A DNA stretch of 64,000 nucleotides, taken from the NCBI RefSeq assembly GCF_910592395.1, contig NC_088311.1:994501-1058500 (forward strand). Direction: 5' to 3'. Of the stretch, positions 41,952-53,439 are shown in pieces. Position 1 is the stretch's first letter. The number at the start of each line of letters is the position of its first letter. The notes below the pieces were generated by a model. It did no database searches, was not told where the DNA came from, and worked only from the letters and a program-made list of their open reading frames with translations. Position numbers and translations under genes: made by a program. Source of the stretch: Lineus longissimus (lineage: Eukaryota; Nemertea; Pilidiophora; Heteronemertea; Lineidae).

Positions 41952-43656
41952 CCAATGAGTGAATAGTAAATACTTGTATCATAGTCAGGTAAGAACTAGA
42001 GCCCATCAAAGAGGTTGTCGTGCCTGTGTTGACACTAAAGAGGTAGTTTACATGAAAAGTTGAGGACATGTTTCTTTGGCCAGTGCTTCGTTGCTCTGTC
42101 AATTTGAGTGTTGAAGTCAAATCATCAGTGGCTGTCACATATCAGGCCACCACAGGCCCCAGCCTTCCTGGTCATCATTTGAACAATAGGAGACTAGACA
42201 GAGTTCCTTTGTCATAGACCACTTGAACTTGTCAACCTACAGCAGTACCGAGTCTGGTGAGAGTTGCCACTTCCTCATCCTTCTAGTGTTAACGAACAAC
42301 TAGTCAGTTTCATAATTTACTCTTTTTCCAGGTTTTGTAAATACTTCTCGACATATTCCGGAGTGAGAAAAGAGAACTTTCTGCACACACAGGCTTCAGT
42401 GCAATGAACGGACTATTTAAAGAAATGCATTCTCAGTGTTTAATCAGCTCTAAAAGAAAACGAATTCCCAGTTTAACAAGGTCATCTCCATTATAGTATG
42501 TAGACAGACTGAATGGAAGTATGCCAGATAAAACCAAGCATATTCAGTCAGAAAATGTCTTCTCCTGCACTGATTGATAACATCTGGATGTAGTGCTTGC
42601 ACTGGCTTGTGAATAATGACCAGAGATCAATAAATTGTGTTTTTATGATGTCAATAGTTGGTTCAGCTTGTCCTTGCTTGGTGAAGAAATGTTTTCCCAA
42701 ACATGTTGTGACAGAGCATGCTGTGTCCCACGAGGACATGTTGTGTCAGTCGACCCTTTGTAATGAGCTGACACAATGTTGTTTTTACAGACTGTAGGTG
42801 TGCCAACCTGGTCCTCCGATTCTGACAGCATGTTGTGCGATGAACACAATGGATGCTCCAGTTACCCCAAGGCCCTAAAACATTTCAACACGCCTGTAGA
42901 GATGGCCAGTAGGGGAAAGAAGCTTGTGGTGCTATCTTATCTCGTAGTCATTAACATCACCAACGTTGACTGGGGGCGGGGGCGGGGGAGTTGAGGAAAA
43001 GGAAAATCGAGGAGTCCTTCCAACAATTATGCAAGAGCTTTATTTACAGGAGGCAATTAAGAAGATGCACATTCACAACAACTTTGGAGTGCTGTCACGC
43101 GGAATTGTCATCCTCGCACCATTGATAAATGGATGATCTAAAACGATGGCTGAGCCAATCAATTGGCCCAATAGTTCTTCAGATAAATGTAAGACACACG
43201 TTCTCCTGAGATCTAGTATCAACTTGGTTTTTCTCACAGTACACAATCGCTAGCAGACTTGCTGTAAACTAGGCCAGGAGTCATCACGGTTTGCCAGATG
43301 GTATCTTTCATTAGGATACACCTGCAGCAGCTGTGAGGCAAATTCCTGCTTGAATGTTGCGACTGCCCGACAGATCCTTAGGTAAACGGTTGGTATATAT
43401 ACTGAAGAGCAAAAAGACAAAACTGCTATGTTACGTTTTGATGGTATCATACAAAAAGGCCTATACGTTACGGCACCATCAGCCAGAATCCCCGTGAGGG
43501 CCAATGAACCTTGCTCATCGGGGAACTGCATGTGCTCCGCCGATTACGCGGTCGGGGGGCCATGTCAGTGTGTCTTCCGACCCACAGAAAAACCATGTCC
43601 ACTCCAGGACCGTGACACTGAGGAGTCACATCCAGTGGTTGTGGTCCCTTGGTTCT

Positions 43657-43890
43657 TTAAATAGCGTGAACCTCCTGTAGAATGATAGGAGAGCTTGCAG
43701 TCTGTGTCAGCCCTGTGCCAGCAGCATTGGGTTGATGCTCCCCAGATGCCACGCTCCCTCCACTTCCTCGACTCGGACGCTGCGTTGACTTTCGGAAAGG
43801 CGAGAGTGGGACTGATGAACTCTTTCGAGATGATTCCGTCCGTGTAAGGCGTGAATCCTGAGTCTTGTATAAGTCCGACACACAATAAAG
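43657..43890 (-). CDS. PLPP-like terminal exon
   Basis: The acceptor CATTTAG ends at 43891, and the exon reads in phase 0 to TAA 43659-43657. It starts LYCVSDLYKTQ, matching the end of the last helix and the VSDFFK motif of relatives. A Ser/Arg/Gly-rich cytosolic tail without recognisable domains follows. A candidate poly(A) signal (AATAAA on minus) is at 43044-43039. Confidence 0.8.
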   Translation of the reverse strand, partial: LYCVSDLYKTQDSRLTRTESSRKSSSVPLSPFRKSTQRPSRGSGGSVASGEHQPNAAGTGLTQTASSPIILQEVHAI

Positions 43891-46493
43891 CTAAATGAAA
43901 GTAGATCAGGAAAATAATTATTAAGCATGAAGAATTCATGTTTTATTGACTGAGAGGCAACCGACTATCGTATTGCAAACGCAGCAAGGAGCCATCTCAA
44001 CGATGTAGCTTTACTTCGACCTTCATCAAGAGCCCATAGCCAGATAAGAAAAAAGTGTGTGATATTACCACTTGCATGTGGTCCAATATTATACCTGCCA
44101 TAGACCCAAGACGCTCCGAAGACACATTTCCCTGATGGTGATGGCTCAACCAGAGACATCCTCCGCACTGGTTAGTTGGAGACCCCCCCCCCCTCGTTAG
44201 TCTCCATCGATGCTGCCATCAGAGCTAAGAGAGCAGCCACCGCTCCTTCTCTATACGATAGTCGGATACTTACCATCCCAGCCGCGACGGACGATCCAAG
44301 GACCGCCCCAGCAATGACGTCACTCCAGTGGTGCTTGTTGTCCCACATCCGGGACACGGAGACGACAGTGGCGAACATGAGGCAGGCAGTCTGGATCACA
44401 TGACGAAGCAGTCGAAGCCAGTGCCAGGTCATTCTCACTTGTAAGTACATCTGGTGAGTGAGAAGAAATCAATACTCATCATACGAGATTCTTGCAAGAA
44501 TGATCTTTTGCTGACTTCCAATACTCACTCGCACCAATTTTGGAAACATTTCAATTGACTTCTGTGTTACAGAACTCCCCGTCTTCAGAGGCACTGTACA
44601 TAATCATCGTTGGTGTCTTATTTCCCCGGCAGAACCATTATAAAGTTGCCGGCGTTTTTAATGAGAATTCGAGCCATCCACCAAACCGGAGTTTCCGGGG
44701 GAAGCAATTCATTGCAAATTAAATTATAAGACCTTTGGGTGATTTGTGCGAGGAAATTGCACGGTAGTTGCGCTGGAAAAGGATTACATGTCATCTTAAG
44801 GAATGGGTCGTGAATACTCTGGCACTCCCAGTTGTGAGAATTTGTGGGACCGGTGTAACATCTGTGGTTGTTTCCCATGTGTCAGTGTTTCCAAACAATA
44901 GGCAGCTAGAGAGACCACGACTTTTCAATAGGGGGGATACACAGAAAAAATTGTCAATCTATTTTTGAGCGTTCCCAAACAATGAGGGGAAACACTCAAA
45001 AACAGAAACACTCAAAAACATTACACCGGTCTCAGGAGACAGTCTTTCTATCATCTATTGACGGTATGGCTCAGACACCAAAGCACTGATAAACATTGAT
45101 GAATAGAACCCCTCTCACGTTCAACTACTTACCGCTAGATATGTCATGGCGTAAAATGAAAGTGCAGCGTGGCCGGACGGAAAAGACATTCTGCAACAAA
45201 TGAAATTGAAGGAAAATCATCGAACATTGGACAATTTCAGGACCGCATAGCTGGCTGCTGGTACTGAATTTGCCCGAGGACAGTCGTGATAACCGCACGT
45301 TCGGCGTTTGCTTGGATTCAATTAAGACTCGCCGCGGCGCGGTCAGACCGGGAGAGCGTTGCCTCCGCGAGTCGCGACGGCCCCTGACGAACGCAACAGT
45401 AATGACCCCTGGCTTGAGGTGCAAATTGACACGTTATTAAGGTAATTTTATTGCTTTTTAAAAACGCTTGTTACTCTGAACTGGTATGACTGGTGGTAGT
45501 CGTTCACTATCGCATAGTTAAACGGGCTGGGGACTAGTTTGCGCAAAGCTCCCGGAACGCCGACGTGAACACCTATCCAATTATTCTGCATCATAATTGC
45601 AATCCAGAACCAATATCCTCGGAAGGAAAAAAACATGCCAAGTTCTCGTTTTTTTTCCTGTAGAGAGAATTGTACTCAACTCCATTCAGGAGCCGTCGCG
45701 ACTTATACAGGCTGACTCGACCTACTGTATCTACCTGGCTTCCTGAATTCTGTGCTGGTCGGTTTCAGTACACTCATACTCCTGAACAAACCTCGACATC
45801 GGATGCGTACAGTTTATCTTAGAGAAATCAGGCTTACACACGTCAAAGAAATGTGGTCTCAGTCTCCCGATTGTGAATTTGCCAACGTACATGAACGATT
45901 GGCAAGTGCCGAGTCCAAAAGCGAATATTCCGATGTATTTGTAAATATTGATTAAGCAGACGTTGATCCGAAGTCTACCGATTGTTATTTTGGCGAGGAG
46001 GTCTCGGTCCCGACGACATCTGTAGAGAATGATTTCCGTTATGACCATCTGCAAGAAAAGCAGAGAGGACGCAATGTTATAAACCGTCACCCTCATAAAA
46101 TAAGTCATATAGGCAGTTTGATATCTGACTTAGGTAATTTGATTTAAGAAAGCTATGACTGAGGAATATCATCCACCAGAAGCTGACGATAAAATCATAG
46201 GCCACCTCTATGGCAGGATCAAAAGTGCAAGTGGCGAGGGTCGGAGATGGCACCCTCCTTATTTTAGGCGTTCTCTGAATAGATTCTGAACTCCCTAGCT
46301 ATAGTATCCGAGAACCCTGTTGAAACAAAGTGTCTACCTACTGTAACACACGGTAATCCTCCGGCCGTGAAGACGGCGGCCGTGTACGGGATGGATGATG
46401 ATCTGTACGGTCGCATCAATGTCTCGTCGTAACAATAAAAGCCGCGGCGGACCGGCTGAGCAGCGAACCTCAGTATGATGATTGGTATGCACG
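43657..46493 (-). CDS. phospholipid phosphatase (PLPP/LPP family), 5 exons, first exon missing
   Basis: This is an integral-membrane PAP2-type lipid phosphate phosphatase that dephosphorylates phosphatidate, lysophosphatidate, sphingosine-1-phosphate and similar lipids at the plasma membrane and ER. Exons in transcript order are 46342-46493, 45735-46048, 45133-45190, 44274-44450 and 43657-43890. They join without a frame break into about 311 residues. All three catalytic motifs are intact: C1 KFTIGRLRP, C2 PSGH, C3 SRMWDNKHHWSD. The RRGFYCYDET loop of the first extracellular region is also family-typical. The C-terminal tail after SDLYKTQ is Ser/Arg-rich and about 65 residues, longer than in human PLPP1. 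The short hydrophobic first coding exon (about 20 residues in relatives) must lie to the right of 46493 but was not recognised. PLPP1, 2 and 3 cannot be told apart. Confidence 0.9.
44274..44450 (-). CDS. PLPP-like exon with C3 motif
   Basis: It is 59 codons in phase 0 between CTCACTCACCAG and GTAAGT. It encodes YLQVRM, RLLRHVIQ and the C3 motif SRMWDNKHHWSD, whose His is the nucleophile, then the last membrane helix. An 11-C run (44183-44193) lies in the intron just downstream. Confidence 0.92.
44978..45025. repeat. AACACTCAAAAAC repeat, copy A
   Basis: AATGAGGGGAAACACTCAAAAAC is followed by a second (A)AACACTCAAAAAC. The same sequence reappears at 48750-48826. It lies in a PLPP intron. Confidence 0.7.
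45133..45190 (-). CDS. PLPP-like exon with C2 motif PSGH
   Basis: This is a 58-base exon between TTTGTTGCAG and GTAAGT. With two bases from the previous exon it reads RMSFPSGHAALSFYAMTYLA. The His of PSGH is the catalytic general acid/base in the PAP2 superfamily. Confidence 0.9.
45735..46048 (-). CDS. PLPP-like exon with C1 motif
   Basis: It begins after TTTTCTTGCAG and ends AG|GTAGAT, a weak but GT-containing donor. It encodes two membrane segments and the C1 catalytic motif KFTIGRLRP, followed by HFFDVC and SKINC as in vertebrate PLPPs. An extra TIGRLR stands about 30 residues upstream, not part of the usual family pattern. Confidence 0.88.
46342..46493 (-). CDS. PLPP-like exon (first one found)
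   Basis: The acceptor is TGTCTTCCAG, and the donor is GTAGGT at 46341-46336. It encodes the end of the first membrane helix (CIPIIIL), then RRGFYCYDETLMRPY and IPYTAAVFTAGGLP. These correspond to the RGFYCNDESI...PYALLGG region of vertebrate PLPPs. It starts in phase 1 (needs one base from exon 1) and ends in phase 0. Confidence 0.82.
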
Positions 46494-48740
46494 CTGGAAG
46501 ACATTGATAAAACCTTCGTCAGAAATAAAAGGTGAAGTCTAACAGCTAAGGCAAGCAAGAAAACGGTCAGTCTGCGTCATAGCACGGGCCACTGAATCAA
46601 TGCCATTGAGGGTCAGGGGCCAAAATATTGTCCATAAAAAGAAGAAGAAAGAATCCTTCGAGACCTCTTTGAATTTCTTGCTCCCTCTTCTGCCTGAAAC
46701 CTTTTACAATGTGCTTGACCCCTTACTGACACATGATCCAGTGGCCTATGTCAGTGGTCTTATATACCAAGACCAACTAGTACAATAACTACCAGTTTGC
46801 ATTCCAAGCGGGTCCAGTATTCTCGATATCCATCTAGCCAGAACCACGTAACTCTTGTGTCGTCGCTTCCTTTCAAATAAGAAAGCTACAGTGCACTGGC
46901 TTATCTTGGCAAAACCCCATTCGAGTGGCTTAATCGGGGCCCCGTGATCTGCACGGCTTTGGAATGGAACACCGGGATTATTTCCTCGTCCATCAGACTT
47001 TGCCTGAGATCTCACCAAGAAAGAAAAGATTATCTCAGCCAACATATTTCCGTTCATTTCTCCTGATTCCTTTCGTGATATTCCCAGGGTACATAGACGT
47101 GGTCCCGCGGGGGGATCTGATGTTCACTGACGAACAACAAGCTCAGTAACGGGCGTTTTGGTCGCACTGCTAAAAAGGTACTAAGCGACTGATCACCAGC
47201 GCTGGGAATTCGGCATGGACGAACAAGTGCCCCGTTGACATTTGCTTCATCACAGATGCTTTAACTCGTCCCGGTATTCGCGTCTTGAACATTTTCTTTG
47301 CACCGAGGAGCCTTGGGAGTGTTAAAATCAGGCATCTGACTAGTCGAGTAACTGCATGCGTTTGTTGTAACCTTTGACGACTTCTCGACCTGATACCTCG
47401 CCTGAAACTCTCAAACAGAAGTGTCGGTCGATTTACTTAACGTCCTAGTAGTGATTGATGGCAACATCAGCTCAAATGTGTCAATACGTTAGAGGTAACC
47501 GTATGTAAGCTTTTAGAATGGCAGCCAACATGTCAGAGAATGATAAGCAACCAGCTCTACCAGCACTCAATGGTCAAAACCCGCCATTATTTGATGACAG
47601 CTGCAGCCTATATACATGCTTCCCGAAATTGGTGGCTTGCATTGGAACTAACTTTTTCCCCCTTGTCCGTCATTAAAGGCATTCAAGTGTGTTGGTGAAA
47701 CATGACTATCTCCATTGTCCCTCCACCATAAGGCCTAGTTTCCCCTTATGACATCACTATTTCGGACACTCAGCCCCCCATTTCTGGAAAGGTGTATAGG
47801 CCTACGCACGTGCAGCAAAGTAGCATTGTAAGATGCCAATTTGAAAAACACGTGCATCTCCCAGGGCTTCCACCCGCACATTCCCCTTTGAGAATAACGA
47901 CGCATGCTGGAAGAGAGAATTGACCCAACGACAATGAAACTGTTTCACTTGCCCTTGCTATCTCTGTGACCCTAGCAGACAAGATAAACACAGCCCAATT
48001 GCAACAATGATGGACAAAAGTGAATGAAAAGAATTGAAGGAATCAAGGAAGGAAACGCTCTTGGTCCACGAGACAGAGCAACAGTATGTTTCCTCTATCC
48101 GGCCACTTCGTTTACCTATGATTATTAAAGGTAAGTACCCATGGTACCTCTGTGTGGTTAGTTAACAAACGGCTGAGCAGTATGTTAACAATTGAGGAAG
48201 TAGGAATGGCTTGTTAAACTTAGCAACAGACGGATATCTTAATATACAAACGGGTCAAACCAATTATAAACATTGAAATAGCAAGCTGCTTCTTGCCAAA
48301 GCACAGGTTCATCTGCAGTTCTTCCAAGGTCAATCATTCTCGCACTGTTCTCCCAGTGAGAAGGAAACGGGCGCGTTGGATATGTATACGGCAAGCTTTT
48401 CGCATAACTGTTTTAGTCGATAAGAGATTCCACTTGAGAAAATGACAGGGTTGCAGCTTATAACGATTAGGCATACCATTTTTATTTCCATCTTCTTATT
48501 CCTAACTCTCATCATAGCGCAGCGAATTAATGCAAGCAATTAAATGACGTTCATTCGATCACTTATTGTCATTACTTAGTAACCTGATTAAATCAAGCTG
48601 GCTGGGTACGATACGTACACTAGTGTACACGTCGTTGTTGGTTCGCCATATTTCAGTGTTCCGTACAACTTATAGGTAACGTTAGCTGTTAACACGACTG
48701 TTCAATCATAGGATGAAACAGAGAAGAAATGGGTTCATCT
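46494..48740. other. no gene recognised
   Basis: The missing first exon of the PLPP-like gene is expected in or beyond this stretch. No frame with the expected short hydrophobic leader ending in phase 1 at a good donor was found. No repeat of note was seen. Confidence 0.4.
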
Positions 48741-48749
48741 CTTTTCAGC

Positions 48750-48826
48750 AATGAGGGGAAACACTCAGAAACGGCAACACTCAAAAACGGCAACACCCTA
48801 AAACGCAACACTCAAAAACGTAACGT
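48750..48826. repeat. AACACTCAAAAAC repeat, copy B
   Basis: AATGAGGGGAAACACTC(A/G) opens this copy as in copy A. It is then extended into four short units of AACAC(T/C)C(A/T)AAAACG(GC) type. It is a dispersed element whose inner part is a small tandem array that differs in copy number between the two sites. Confidence 0.75.
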
Positions 48827-49694
48827 CGGTACTGTATGTATGTCTTGCCTATTTCAAGATAGAAAAAGGAAAGGTTATATTTTAACCAATGGATTAATTG
48901 AAAGACTGCTGTCAAACCGATTCTCAACCATCGTCTTGCAGTCGGAGCCAACACGAGAAAACCTGATTATTCCTGTGTCACACTTCATGGTATAGAGCAG
49001 TTATTGGCGAACTGGTGCGCCCTGGTGCTAGTTCAGTGTTTATTCTGTCTTCCTCAAACAAGATAGACGCTACAACTACAGCTACCATCATCAAATATTG
49101 ACCGACGCTGAGCGCAATATGGCCAGGTTAATGCACTGTTGAAATAAGATACGGGGAAGGAAAACGTTGCTAAGCTAGCAAGGTACAATGTGAGCATGGG
49201 ATTTTCATACTTATTGAATGGAAAATATCAAGTTGCCAATTTTATCATGAAGAAAACCCCTTCACCTGCGAACTTTTCAAGCTGAAGTACACACTGATTC
49301 CAGGTGTTCGAGCACTCCAGAGATTGGTTTGACTATTAGTCGGCGGCTAATGAAATCTCGAGGGTACATTTAGGCCAACAACTAAATCCCACACCCAAAT
49401 TCAAATCTGCCATTGCTGACATCATTGGCGCCAAAAACTATTTCTTTTGACCCTGTTGACCTCGCTTCTAAAACATTTTACGAAAGCAATTCAAACATTG
49501 AAATCAACTGGAAACATTTTCCATTAAATCACCGAGCTATATGAATACGATATATTATGAAAAATCTGTGGAAATATTGAGTTATACGATTACCTTGGAA
49601 CTATTTGTACCCAATTACTCTTCCGCCAGCGTGACCTAGTCACAATCATGGCGCGTACCGTTTAGATTGCAGAAATCTCCAACCCGACATGAAA

Positions 49695-49795
49695 GCCCTG
49701 ATGGCTCAGCGGTTAGAGCGTTGCGATGGGCCTCTAGATTGGGTGGTCGTGGGTTCGAACACCGGCGAATATAATTTTTCGTGTTTTTTAAAAAA
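49695..49795 (+). repeat. tRNA-derived SINE-like module, direct copy 1
   Basis: It has an A-box-like TGGCTCAGCGGTTAG (from 49702) with a D-stem GCTC/GAGC, and a B-box GGTTCGAAC (49752-49760) about 50 bases on, as in tRNA genes. T-runs follow at 49777-49792. The anticodon stem does not fold properly and the T-stem is imperfect, so it is a decayed or tRNA-derived sequence, not a functional tRNA. Confidence 0.6.
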
Positions 49796-49848
49796 GGTTT
49801 CTTTAAATTTTTGGTCCATGAATGTTTATCAGGCGCGTATTCGAATCG

Positions 49849-49932
49849 GATTCGAACCCGGACGAATCTATTTTTTCGTTTTTTTAATAGGGTTTCTTGC
49901 TATTCATCATCCATAAACGTTTATCAGGCGCA
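49849..49932 (+). repeat. tRNA-like module, direct copy 2 (B-box half)
   Basis: GATTCGAACCCGG (from 49849) is followed by a T-rich stretch (TTTTTTCGTTTTTTT) and GTTTATCAGGCGC, matching copy 1 about 98 bases upstream. No A-box is visible, so this is a partial tandem copy. Confidence 0.6.
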
Positions 49933-50067
49933 GATCCAAGGGGGTGCACCAGACGCACGCCCCCTATAATTGAAATAGAATCTTTGAAATTGACCATGAA
50001 ATTTTGGAACACACCAGTCCAGGAGTTTTGATGAGAAATGCAGTGCACGTTTCCTCTTCTTCCAGTT

Positions 50068-50147
50068 CCAAAAAACACGAAAAAATAGATTCGCCGGGGT
50101 TCGAACCCGTTCGAATCCGCAGTGAGACCGTCTAACCGCCGAGGCCA
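50068..50147 (-). repeat. tRNA-like module, inverted copy
   Basis: On minus it reads TGGCCTCGGCGGTTAGA (50147-50131, A-box-like), then two TTCGAA motifs ending in GGGTTCGAACCC (50108-50097), then CCGGCGAATCTATTTTTTCGTGTTTTTT. It mirrors direct copy 1. Confidence 0.6.
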
Positions 50148-50238
50148 TCAAGGCTCCACTGGTAGGGGTATGATAGACAGGGATTTAGCTTGTTCAATTC
50201 TTCGCCATAGCAGATTTGAATTTGGGTGTGGGATTTAG

Positions 50239-52355
50239 GTGACCATGAAGGAAGATGATATGTAATTTGAATCTATCCGCCTGCTCATCGTATAGAAACA
50301 AAGTAATTGCTCATCACTGATAATGAATTGAGCGTGTAATGTGAGATGGGTTTGACATGACTTGCAAATCGTATATTTTTAGGCCACCAGTTACAGTTTG
50401 CTTTGATCTTTGTTGCAGTTCAATAATTTTCTCCTTGAGAGGTCACGGTCCTACTTGAAGCTATTGTGCATGAAAAGCAGCCTAGAGAATCCATGCATGG
50501 GATGATTTATCCTCGAAAATCCAGAGTCGGTCGTATCATCCTCCCCTTGCACATGTTACTGAGCTCGGTCGATAGTGCCGAATGTTGGCCTCAGCTTTAG
50601 GATATCGGCCCCTTCGTATGACCAGGAAGACCATGAGTCGGTCACTCTTGGCAAACTGGAGAGGATCGCAATTGCAAGGTACAAATGACGGCAGAGGAAA
50701 GTTGTTGGCAGCCAAAGATCTCAGAGGAGCGAAAGTTAGTATATAGTTTAATGAGAAAGAGTAGTTTGTCACAAAGGAGAGGCTGGTTGTTCAACCATTG
50801 AGTGTAGTGTTAAAGACCAGTCTCACGGCATTATCTAGCACGTTTCAGACATTATGTGTGTCACAATGAGTTTAATATACATCATAGTATTATACATAGT
50901 AGTATATAGTTGATTTAGATGATAAACAATATCACTGCGGGTCACTCTTTGCATGGAAAGCATTCATTAGAGATTGTGTGATGGCTGAAAAAAGCGCGCT
51001 TGTTACATTCTCTATATCTGTGTACATTATCATGTGTTGGTTGATATTGGCCAACACGAGTGAAGGTGTTGAAAGAAACGCCACATTCTTCATGCTATAA
51101 AGGTAGGGAACGCTTGCTGGTAAAGAAAGCAAATCATCTCTGGGGATACCGTTACCAAAACATTGGATGGTTCATCAGCGCGCAAGCATAGGCCAATCCT
51201 GAAGCTGTAAAGAATGCTGACAATTTCGAATCGAGTAGCGCAGAAACGAAGGAAGTGATGAAGATCGTCAACATTATCATGTTTGATATGTGACTGTTGT
51301 GAAGATTATCTCGATCCTGTCTAACTCACATGTTAGGTCTTCAAGGTTTGAGTTGGCCAAACCTTTAGCCATTCATAACATCAAGTGGTCTTTATACATA
51401 CTTGATAAAATCTACAACTTAAATGTTACCTTCTGGTACTTACCAACAACAAGGCATATCAGGTCTGTGGCAACTCGTATTATCCGTCGGGTACTCGGGT
51501 CATTCATCCGGATAGCCATCCTGACACCATCAAATCGACCACAATGATCCTGAGAGAAATCTGTAATACTAATGTTTCCTTGGAGCCACGCGAAAGACCT
51601 TTGGTTCCTAATCTTTACGCACTTTGCCGTATAGGCCCAGTTTGTTTTCCGCAATTAACACGACAGGCCAGGCTAGACCATTGACCATTGCAGGAATCCT
51701 ACTCTTTATAATGTAACTGCTTCCGAAACCGGGTTAGATGTCCCAATACCAACAAAAGCCTTGTATCAGTTTGACGATTCTTCAACCCGCACTTTCATGC
51801 ACAGTTCGTTGGATAATTTGTTCTGTACGCAACCGACCAACATCATTGGTAATTGCTTCAATCCCACTCGTTCTTCAGAAACTCGACCCGAGGTCGGTGA
51901 GAATGCTTTGCAATGTTCATTTCCTTTTCCCAATATACAGAGCAGCCTCGGGTAGTGAGCGCGCTCCATCTACCTATCCAGGAACGTTAGTGTACGAGCC
52001 GAGTTGTCTGCAGGGTATTTCATCTGCTCAGATCGTTTTATCATCGAATACCAGAGTCTGTCAGCGCGGTCATTAGTGACAAGTGTTGCACTGAAGATCA
52101 GGATGAGATCGTCTGCAATCTACGAAGTAAACGCTGTAAACTCGGCGAGGAACCGTCACAACCCAAATGAGACAATCGTGTGGAGCCCCCCAAACCCCCG
52201 TCCTTCCGACATGTTTTAGCCAGTGCGTTGGGGGAGTCCACCCCCAGAACCCCCCATATCATTCGACTCTCAATAAGTCCTGAGACACTTATCCCGAGGC
52301 GATGGAGTGGAACCCCCAAACCATCTCGAGTCCTTCTGACACCTTATAGTGGTGC
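50239..52355. other. no gene recognised; right flank of fold-back element
   Basis: The segment 50390-50461 (TTGCAGTTCAAT, GGTCACGGTCCTACTTGAAG) resembles 59311-59412 at about the same distance from the third fold-back element, so it may be element sequence. A C/G-rich block at 52180-52320 has CCCCCAAACCCCC and GGGGGAGTCCACCCCC motifs. No exon was recognised. Confidence 0.4.
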
Positions 52356-52359
52356 ACTT

Positions 52360-52595
52360 ACCTCAACCATCATTACCCTTCCTATTCATGCTATTACTAA
52401 ACCCAACCATAACTCTTCCTTTTCATCATGCTATTGATAACCTCAACCATGACACTTCCTTGTCATAGTAGCTATCTCTATAACCATGACCTTTGACTTT
52501 GATGCTATTGCTGCCCCAACCATTAGGCCTACCCAGCCGTTTCATGCTATAGCTAACCCCAACCATGACCCTATGCTATAGCTAACACAACCAAA
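52360..52595. repeat. degenerate minisatellite, unit about 38-43 bp
   Basis: ATGCTAT(T/A)(A/G)CTAA is followed by CCAACCAT(A/G)AC and pyrimidine-rich CTTCCTTTTC. It recurs at about 52388, 52426, 52467, 52502, 52545 and 52573 with strong divergence, so it is an old array. Confidence 0.65.
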
Positions 52596-53439
52596 TGAGG
52601 TGGGGATAATTGTATTTTTTTTGGAGATACCCTGTAGTACAGAATTAATTTTGTATTCATACACGTAAGACTCACACCTGTGGTGCGAGTTATCACAGTT
52701 AGCTGTGTTGTCATGAAAAAAATATTTGTTATCACTCACACAACGTAGTGAGTGTAATGGTTACGTATGTATAAAGTGTAAACAAAATTCATATATCCAT
52801 CATGTCCATCGAATCTGAAAAAATTTGTGCAGACCCATGACAATTCTGGTTCCGGTACAGTTTGTCGCATTCCATATGGGCCGCGCGTTGGCCGATCCTG
52901 CATTCACGACGCACCGCACCCACAGTTACAACGTCGGACGTGATTCCCATTGTTTCCTTCCTCGTGACGCAATTATTTCATGACGTCATGAGCCATTGAC
53001 CATTCACACAAGTAGATTTATTCACACCGGCGCCACTGAAGTGCGGGTGTGGGACATCATGTATTTAAAAATCGTCTGCTATCGGGGAAAGTGTAAACTG
53101 TTGATGAATTTGCTGATGAAAATGTTGATGGGTGCCCTCTAACTTTGGTGGCTTGACATTTGTTTGTTTTTAAATATTTTTCAATCAAATTGCGCTATGT
53201 TATACTTTAGAGGAATCTAGTGAGATGGTAAAAAGGAAAATAGCAAATATTTTATATGAATAGGTGATTTTGATCAAAGAGTGGAGGCCATTTTTTTTAG
53301 GTTTTCGAGATGGGCCGATCGGCTTTTAGATTCTGTTGATGGGTCCTAGTACTTACAGATTATCAGCGTTGTTCCAAAAATCGAAGACAGATCGAGTTTT
53401 CACCCATCCCTATTCCTATTCGTTGTTCTGTAGGGAAGC

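Larger units (their letters stand above)
49382..50238. mobile_element. fold-back element 1 with tRNA-like modules
   Basis: A perfect 29-bp inverted repeat (CTAAATCCCACACCCAAATT... at 49382-49410; complement at 50210-50238) brackets about 800 bp. Inside are three tRNA-like modules, two direct (49702-49795, 49849-49932) and one inverted (50068-50147). The outer modules form a second, inner inverted repeat of about 37 bp around GGTTCGAAC, CCGGCGAAT and TTTTTCGTGTTTTTT. No transposase is present, so it is a non-autonomous palindromic element, possibly several SINE insertions captured in a MITE. Target-site duplications were not identified, so the true ends may lie outside. Confidence 0.7.

Noticed and set aside
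48330-48539. Hydrophobic minus-strand frame as the missing first exon of the PLPP-like gene
   Set aside because: It has a hydrophobic stretch after MEIKM, but no good donor in the required phase and no match to the family's N-terminus.
49695-49770. Functional tRNA gene
   Set aside because: The A- and B-boxes and the D-stem are present, but the anticodon arm does not fold and the T-stem is imperfect. It is better read as a SINE-type tRNA relic.
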